DNA from: Lucinisca nassula
Taxonomy: Eukaryota > Mollusca > Bivalvia > Lucinida > Lucinidae
Direction of reading: 5' to 3'
NCBI GenBank assembly: GCA_963580285.1
Contig: OY757011.1
Coordinates: 157,221,245 to 157,285,244, forward strand
DNA length: 64,000 nucleotides
Below the pieces are notes generated by a model. The model was not told the origin of the DNA. It saw nothing but the letters and a program-made list of their open reading frames with translations, and made no database searches. Made by a program: the position numbers and the translations under genes. This document shows positions 57,301 to 64,000 of the stretch, one piece after another (position 1 is the stretch's first letter; each line of letters begins with the position of its first letter).

Positions 57301-59239
57301 GGGGTACCCAAGTTCGTCGCTCCGTTGGCCATAGCCTGGGAGTTTTCAGAGTGACCATATTTTGTGGGTTTAATGTACCATAGACGGGCAATACACAGAA
57401 ATGTTTTCAAAAAAAAATCATTGGGGAAGTTCTGAGCAAATCGCCTAACAATATATGCAATATCTGGCTATATTTTGGGTGGGGTACCCTGGTTCGAGTC
57501 TCCGGGAGCCATAGCCTGGGAGTTTTCAGAGTGACCATATTTTGTGGGTATAATGTACCACAGACGGGCAATACACAGAAATGTTTTCAAAAAAAATCAT
57601 TGGGGAAGTTTTCAGAAAATCGCGTCCCCGCATGTGCAATATATGACTAAGAGCGAGTCTACAGGTGGGGGTACCCAAGTTCGACGCTCCGGTGGCCATA
57701 GCCTGGGAGTTTTCAGAGTGACCATATTTTGTGGGTTTAATATACCATAGACGGGCAATACACTGAAATGTTTTCAAAAAAATTCATTGGGGAAGTTCTG
57801 AGCAAATCGCCTCACAATATATGCAATATCTGGCTATATTTTGGGTGGGGTACCCTGGTTCGAGTCTCCGGTAGCCATAGCCTGGGAGTTTTCAGAGTGA
57901 CCATATTTTGTGGGTATAATCTACCACAGACGGGCAATACACTGAAATGTTTTCAAAAAAATTCATTGGGGAAGTTTTCAGAAAATCGCGTCCCCGCATG
58001 TGCAATATATGACTAAGAGCGAGTCTACAGGTGGGGGTTCCCAAGTTCGACGCTCCGGGGGCCATAGCCTGGGAGTTTTCAGAGTGACCATATTTTGTGG
58101 GTTTAATGTACCATAGACGGGCAATACACAGAAATGTTTTCAAAAAAATTCATTGGGGAAGTTCTGAGCAAATCGCCTCACAATATATGCAATATCTGGC
58201 TATATTTTTGGTGGGGTACCCTGGTTCGAATCTCCGGGAGCCATAGCCTGGGAGTTTTCAGAGTGACCATATTTTGTGGGTATAATGTACCGCACACGGG
58301 CAATACACAAAAATGTTTTCAAAAAAATTCATTGGGGAAGTAATCAGAAAATCGCGTCCCCGCATGTGCAATATATGACTAAGAGCGAGTCTACAGGAGG
58401 GGGTACCCAAGTTCGACGCTCCGGGGGCCATAGCCTGGGAGTTTTCAGAGTGACCATATTTGGTGGGTTTAATGTACCATAGACGGGCAATACAAAGAAA
58501 TGTTTTCAAAAAAATTCATTGGGGAAGTTCTGAGCAAATCGCCTCACAATATATGCAATATCTGGCTATATTTTGGGTGGGGTACCCTGGTTCGAGTCTC
58601 CGGGAGCCATAGCCTGGGAGTTTTCAGAATGATCATATTTTGTGGGTATAATGTACCACAGACGGGCAATACACAGAAATGTTTTCAAAAAAATTCATTG
58701 GGGAAGTTTTCAGAAAATCGCGTTTCCGCATGTGCAATATATGACTAAGAGCGAGTCTACAGGTGGGGGTACCCAACTTCGACGCTCCGGGGGCCATAGC
58801 CTGGGAGTTTTCAGAGTGACCATATTTTGTGGGTTTAATGAACCATAGACGGGCAATACACAAAAATGTTTTCTAAAAAATTCATTTGGGAAGTTCTGAG
58901 CAAATCGCCTCACAATATATGCAATATCTGGCTATATTTTGGGTGGGGTACCCTGGTTCGAGTCTCCGGGAGCCATAGCCTGGGAGTTTTCAGAGTGACC
59001 ATATTTTGTGGGTATAATGTACCACAGACGGGCAATACACAAAAATGTTTTCAAAAAAATCATTGGGGAAGTTTTGAGAAAATCGCGTCCCCGCATGTGC
59101 AATATATGATTAAGAGCGAGTCTACAGGTGGGGGTACCCAAGTTCGACGCTCCGGGGGCCATAGCCTGGGAGTTTTCAGAGTGACCATATTTTGTGGGTT
59201 TAATGTACCATAGACGGGCAATACACAGAAATGTTTTCA

Positions 59240-62200
59240 AAAAAATTCTTTGGGTAAGTTCTGAGCAAATCGCCTCACAATATATGCAATATCTGGCTAT
59301 ATTTTGGGTGGGGTACCCTGGTTCGAGTCTACGGGAGCCATAGCCTGGGAGTTTTCAGAGTAACCATATTTTGTGGGTATAATGTACCACACACGGGCAA
59401 TACACAGAAATGCTTTTTTAAAAAAAATTCATTGGGGAAGTAATCAGAAAATCGCGTCCCCGCATGTGCCATATATGACTAAGAGCGATTATACAGGTGA
59501 GGGTACCCAAGTTCGACGCTCCGGGGGCCATAGCCTGCGAGTTTCCAGAGTGACCATATTGTGTGGGTTTAATGTACCATAGACGGGAAATACACATAAA
59601 TGTTTTCAAAAAAAATCATTGGGGAAGTTCTGGGCAAATCGCCTCACAATATATGCAATATCTGGCTATATTTTGGGTGGGGTACCCTGGTTCGAGTCTC
59701 CGGGAGCCATAGCCTGGGAGTTTTCAGAGTGACCATATTTTGTGGGTATAATGTACCACAGACGGGCAATACACAGAAATGTTTTCAAAAAATTTCATTG
59801 GGGAAGTTTTGAGAAAATCGCGTCCCCGCATGTGCAATATATGACTAAGAGCGAGTCTACAGGGGGGGGGGGGTACCCAAGTTCGACGCTCCGGCGGCCA
59901 TAGCCTGGGAGTTTTCAGAGTGACCATATTTTGTGAGTTTTATGTACCATAGACGGGCAATACACAGAAATGTTTCCAAAAAAAATCATTGGGGAAGTTC
60001 TGAGCAAATCGCGTCACAATATATGCAATATCTGGCTATATTTTGGGTGTGGTACCCTGGTTCGAGTCTCCGGGAGCCATAGCCTGGGAGTTTTCAGAAT
60101 GACCATATTTTGTGGGTATAATGTACCACAGACGGGCAATAACAAAAGATGTTTTCAAAAAAATTCATTGGGGAAGTTTTGAGAAAATCGCGTCCCCGCA
60201 TGTGCAATATATGACTAAGAGCGAGTCTACAGGTGTGGGTACCCAAGTTCGACGCTCAGAGTGACCATAGTTTGTGAGTTTTATGTACCATAGACGGGCA
60301 ATACACAGAAATGTTTTCAAAAAAATTCTTTGGGGAAGTTCTGAGCAAATCGCCTCACAATATATGCAATATCTGGCTATATTTTGGGTGGGGTACCCTG
60401 GTTCGAGTCTACGGGAGCCATAGCCTGGGAGTTTTCAGAGTAACCATATTTTGTGGGTATAATGTACCACACACGGGCAATACACAGAAATGCTTTTTTA
60501 AAAAAAATTCATTGGGGAAGTAATCAGAAAATCGCGTCCCCGCATGTGCCATATATGACTAAGAGCGATTATACAGGTGAGGGTACCCAAGTTCGACGCT
60601 CCGGGGGCCATAGCCTGCGAGTTTCCAGAGTGACCATATTGTGTGGGTTTAATGTACCATAGACGGGAAATACACATAAATGTTTTCAAAAAAAATCATT
60701 GGGGAAGTTCTGGGCAAATCGCCTCACAATATATGCAATATCTGGCTATATTTTGGGTGGGGTACCCTGGTTCGAGTCTCCGGGAGCCATAGCCTGGGAG
60801 TTTTCAGAGTGACCATATTTTGTGGGTATAATGTACCACAGACGGGCAATACACAGAAATGTTTTCAAAAAATTTCATTGGGGAAGTTTTGAGAAAATCG
60901 CGTCCCCGCATGTGCAATATATGACTAAGAGCGAGTCTACAGGTGGGGGTACCCAAGTTCGACGCTCCGGCGGCCATAGCCTGGGAGTTTTCAGAGTGAC
61001 CATATTTTGTGAGTTTTATGTACCATAGACGGGCAATACACAGAAATGTTTCCAAAAAAAATCATTGGGGAAGTTCTGAGCAAATCGCGTCACAATATAT
61101 GCAATATCTGGCTATATTTTGGGTGTGGTACCCTGGTTCGAGTCTCCGGGAGCCATAGCCTGGGAGTTTTCAGAATGACCATATTTTGTGGGTATAATGT
61201 ACCACAGACGGGCAATAACAAAAGATGTTTTCAAAAAAATTCATTGGGGAAGTTTTGAGAAAATCGCGTCCCCGCATGTGCAATATATGACTAAGAGCGA
61301 GTCTACAGGTGTGGGTACCCAAGTTCGACGCTCAGAGTGACCATAGTTTGTGAGTTTTATGTACCATAGACGGGCAATACACAGAAATGTTTTCAAAAAA
61401 ATTCTTTGGGGAAGTTCTGAGCAAATCGCCTCACAATATATGCAATATCTGGCTATATTTTGGGTGGGGTACCCTGGTTCGAGTCTACGGGAGCCATAGC
61501 CTGGGAGTTTTCAGAGTAACCATATTTTGTGGGTATAATGTACCACACACGGGCAATACACAGAAATGCTTTTTTAAAAAAAATTCATTGGGGAAGTAAT
61601 CAGAAAATCGCGTCCCCGCATGTGCCATATATGACTAAGAGCGATTATACAGGTGAGGGTACCCAAGTTCGACGCTCCGGGGGCCATAGCCTGCGAGTTT
61701 CCAGAGTGACCATATTGTGTGGGTTTAATGTACCATAGACGGGAAATACACATAAATGTTTTCAAAAAAAATCATTGGGGAAGTTCTGGGCAAATCGCCT
61801 CACAATATATGCAATATCTGGCTATATTTTGGGTGGGGTACCCTGGTTCGAGTCTCCGGGAGCCATAGCCTGGGAGTTTTCAGAGTGACCATATTTTGTG
61901 GGTATAATGTACCACAGACGGGCAATACACAGAAATGTTTTCAAAAAAATTCATTGGGGAAGTTTTGAGAAAATCGCGTCCCCGCATGTGCAATATATGA
62001 CTAAGAGCGAGTCTACAGGTGGGGGTACCCAAGTTCGACGCTCCGGCGGCCATAGCCTGGGAGTTTTCAGAGTGACCATATTTTGTGAGTTTTATGTACC
62101 ATAGACGGGCAATACACAGAAATGTTTTCAAAAAAAATCATTGGGGAAGTTCTGAGCAAATCGCGTCACAATATATGCAATATCTGGCTATATTTTGGGT

Positions 62201-62470
62201 GTGGTACCCTGGTTCGAGTCTCCGGGAGCCATAGCCTGGGAGTTTTCAGAATGACCATATTTTGTGGGTATAATGTACCACAGACGGGCAATAACAAAAG
62301 ATGTTTTCAAAAAAATTCATTGGGGAAGTTTTGAGAAAATCGCGTCCCCGCATGTGCAATATATGACTAAGAGCGAGTCTACAGGTGTGGGTACCCAAGT
62401 TCGACGCTCAGAGTGACCATAGTTTGTGAGTTTTATGTACCATAGACAGGCAATACACAGAAATGTTTTC
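59240..62470. repeat. Three tandem copies of a 1,076-bp higher-order satellite unit
   Basis: Unit copies begin near 59240, 60320 and 61396, each with TTCTTTGGG. Each also holds GAGTCTACGGGAGCC, GAAATGCTTTTTTAAAAAAA, AGCGATTATACAGGTGAGGG, GACGGGAAATACACATAAAT, AACAAAAGATGTTTTC and a shortened A monomer (GTTCGACGCTCAGAGTGACC). The copies are almost identical. The first is 4 bp longer because of a 13-G run at about 59862. A partial fourth copy of the last part occurs at 63540-63920. Confidence 0.93.
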
Positions 62471-64000
62471 AAAAAAATTCTTTGGGGAAGTTCTGAGCAA
62501 ATCGCCTCACAATATATGCAATATCTGGCTATATTTTGGGTGGGGTACCCTGGTTCGAGTCTCCGGGCGCCATAGCCTGGGAGTTTTCAGAGTGACCATA
62601 TTTTGTGGGTATAATGTACCACAGACGGGCAATACACAGAGATGTTTTCAAAAAAATTAATTGGGGAAGTTTTGAGAAAATTGCGTCCCCGCATGTGCAA
62701 TATATAACTAAGAGCGAGTCTACAGGTGGGGGTACCCAAGTTCGACGCTCCTGGGGCCATAGCCTGGGAGTTTTCAGAGTGACCATAATTTGTGGGTTTA
62801 ATGTACTATAGACTGGCAATAAACAGAAATGTTTTCAAAAAAATTCATTGGGGAAGTTCTGAGCAATTCGCCTCACAATATATGCAATGTCTGACTATAC
62901 TTTGGGTGGGGTACCCTGGTTCGAGTCTCCGGTAGCCATAGCCTGGGAGTTTTCAGAGTGACCATATTTTGTGGATATAATGTACCACAGACGGGCAATA
63001 CACAGAGATGTTTTCAAAAAAATTCATTGCGGAAGTTTTGAGATAATCGCGTCGCCGCATGTGCAATATATGACTAAGAGCGAGTCTACAGGTGGGGGTA
63101 CCAAACTTCGACGCTCCGGGGGCCATAGCCTGGGAGTTTTCAGAGTGACCATATTTTGTGGGTTTAATGAACCGTAGACGGGCAATACACATAAATGTTT
63201 TCAAAAAAATTCATTGTGGAAGTTCTGAGCAAATCGCGTCACAATATATGCAATATCTGGCTATATTTTGGGTGGGGTACCCTGGTTCGAGTCTCCGGGA
63301 GCCATAGCCTTGGAGGTTTGAGAGTGACCATATTTTGTGGGTATAATGTACCACAGACGGGCAATACACCAAAATGTTTTCAAAAAAATTCATTGGGGAA
63401 GTTTTGAGAAAATCGCGTCCCCGCATGTGCAATATATGACTAAGAGCGAGTCTACAGGTGGGGGTACCCAAGTTCGACGCTCCGGCGGCCATAGCCTGGG
63501 AGTTTTCAGAGTGACCATATTTTGTGAGTTTTATGTACCATAGACGGGCAATACACAGAAATGTTTTCAAAAAAAATCATTGGGGAAGTTCTGAGCAAAT
63601 CGCGTCACAATATATGCAATATCTGGCTATATTTTGGGTGTGGTACCCTGGTTCGAGTCTCCGGGAGCCATAGCCTGGGAGTTTTCAGAATGACCATATT
63701 TTGTGGGTATAATGTACCACAGACGGGCAATAACAAAAGATGTTTTCAAAAAAATTCATTGGGGAAGTTTTGAGAAAATCGCGTCCCCGCATGTGCAATA
63801 TATGACTAAGAGCGAGTCTACAGGTGTGGGTACCCAAGTTCGACGCTCAGAGTGACCATAGTTTGTGAGTTTTATGTACCATAGACGGGCAATACACAGA
63901 AATGTTTTCAAAAAAATTCTTTGGGGAAGTTCTGAGCAAATCGCCTCACAATATATGCAATATCTGGCTATATTTTGGGTGGGGTACCCTGGTTCGAGTC

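Larger units (their letters stand above)
42610..64000. repeat. Dimeric satellite array, 366-bp unit (187-bp A + 179-bp B)
   Basis: Head-to-tail array continuing past the window. Both monomers share GACCATATTTTGTGGGT, CGGGCAATACACAGAAATG, TTTTCAAAAAAATTCATTGG and CATAGCCTGGGAGTTTTCAG. A has GAAAATCGCGTCCCCGCATG, TATGACTAAGAGCGAGTCTA and GTACCCAAGTTCGACGCTCC. B has GCAAATCGCCTCACAATATA, CAATATCTGGCTATATTTTG and GTACCCTGGTTCGAGTCTCC. About 58 dimers are in view. Edge units near 42.6-43.1 kb are the most diverged. Register breaks occur at about 48.85-49.05 kb (two B monomers in a row), 54.85 kb (truncated unit) and 60.26, 61.33, 62.41 and 63.85 kb (about 36 bp missing from an A monomer). Open frames of 60-119 codons recur on both strands at 366-bp spacing and are artefacts. 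Confidence 0.98.

Noticed and set aside
42610..64000. More than 100 open frames of 60-119 codons on both strands, with similar proteins repeated
   Set aside because: They recur every 366 bp, overlap on opposite strands, begin and end at the same satellite positions and vary freely by frameshift. A 366-bp unit is 122 codons, so frames repeat automatically. No signal of coding constraint.
42610..64000. CRISPR-like array
   Set aside because: Regular direct repeats, but with 366-bp periodicity, no short unique spacers and a eukaryotic context.

Overview
This 64 kb window looks like repeat-dense nuclear DNA of a marine invertebrate, most probably a bivalve-like mollusc. The grounds are a classical multi-copy amidated neuropeptide precursor, tRNA-headed SINEs, mariner, pogo and reverse-transcriptase elements, many small foldback elements, long GA/GT/AT microsatellites and more than 21 kb of satellite. 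There are no operons, rRNA genes or CRISPR arrays. The species assignment is inference. Only one host gene is well supported.

Layout. 0-4.4 kb: a 44-bp minisatellite, SINE debris and short tandem duplications. 4.4-9.9 kb: a three-deep transposon nest. A minus-strand reverse-transcriptase (RT) element is split by a plus-strand mariner (5135-9389, TA duplicated), and the mariner transposase gene is split by a plus-strand pogo/Tigger-type element (5500-8429, CA duplicated). The pogo-type protein carries an OTU-protease-like domain at its C-terminus. 11.5-12.4 kb: a GC-rich island with a TATA box, an open frame and a splice-donor-like end. 12.9-14.4 kb: GA/GT microsatellites with a perfect hairpin spacer. 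15-33 kb: SINEs, trinucleotide repeats, a second copy of the 44-bp minisatellite, and at least four families of hairpin-bearing miniature elements. One of these families has piggyBac-like TTAA/CCCT ends. 34.2-35.0 kb: an intronless neuropeptide precursor on the minus strand, with three related peptides each ending GPG plus basic residues and a TATA box just upstream. 37.5-39.7 kb: a second, degenerate RT element with inverted copies of its 3' end. 39.7-42.6 kb: more dispersed repeats.

42.6-64.0 kb (running off the window) is a dimeric satellite. A 187-bp A monomer alternates with a 179-bp B monomer to give a 366-bp unit, about 58 units in view. It shows higher-order duplications, including a 1,076-bp block repeated three times. 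The many short open frames inside it are by-products of the repeat, not genes.

Most likely to be new: the pogo-OTU fusion and its ten 16-bp motif copies, the nested insertions, the GYGSR...GP-amide precursor, the satellite with tRNA B-box-like and weak CENP-B-box-like motifs, and the interacting foldback families. All homology statements rest on reading motifs by eye; no searches were run.
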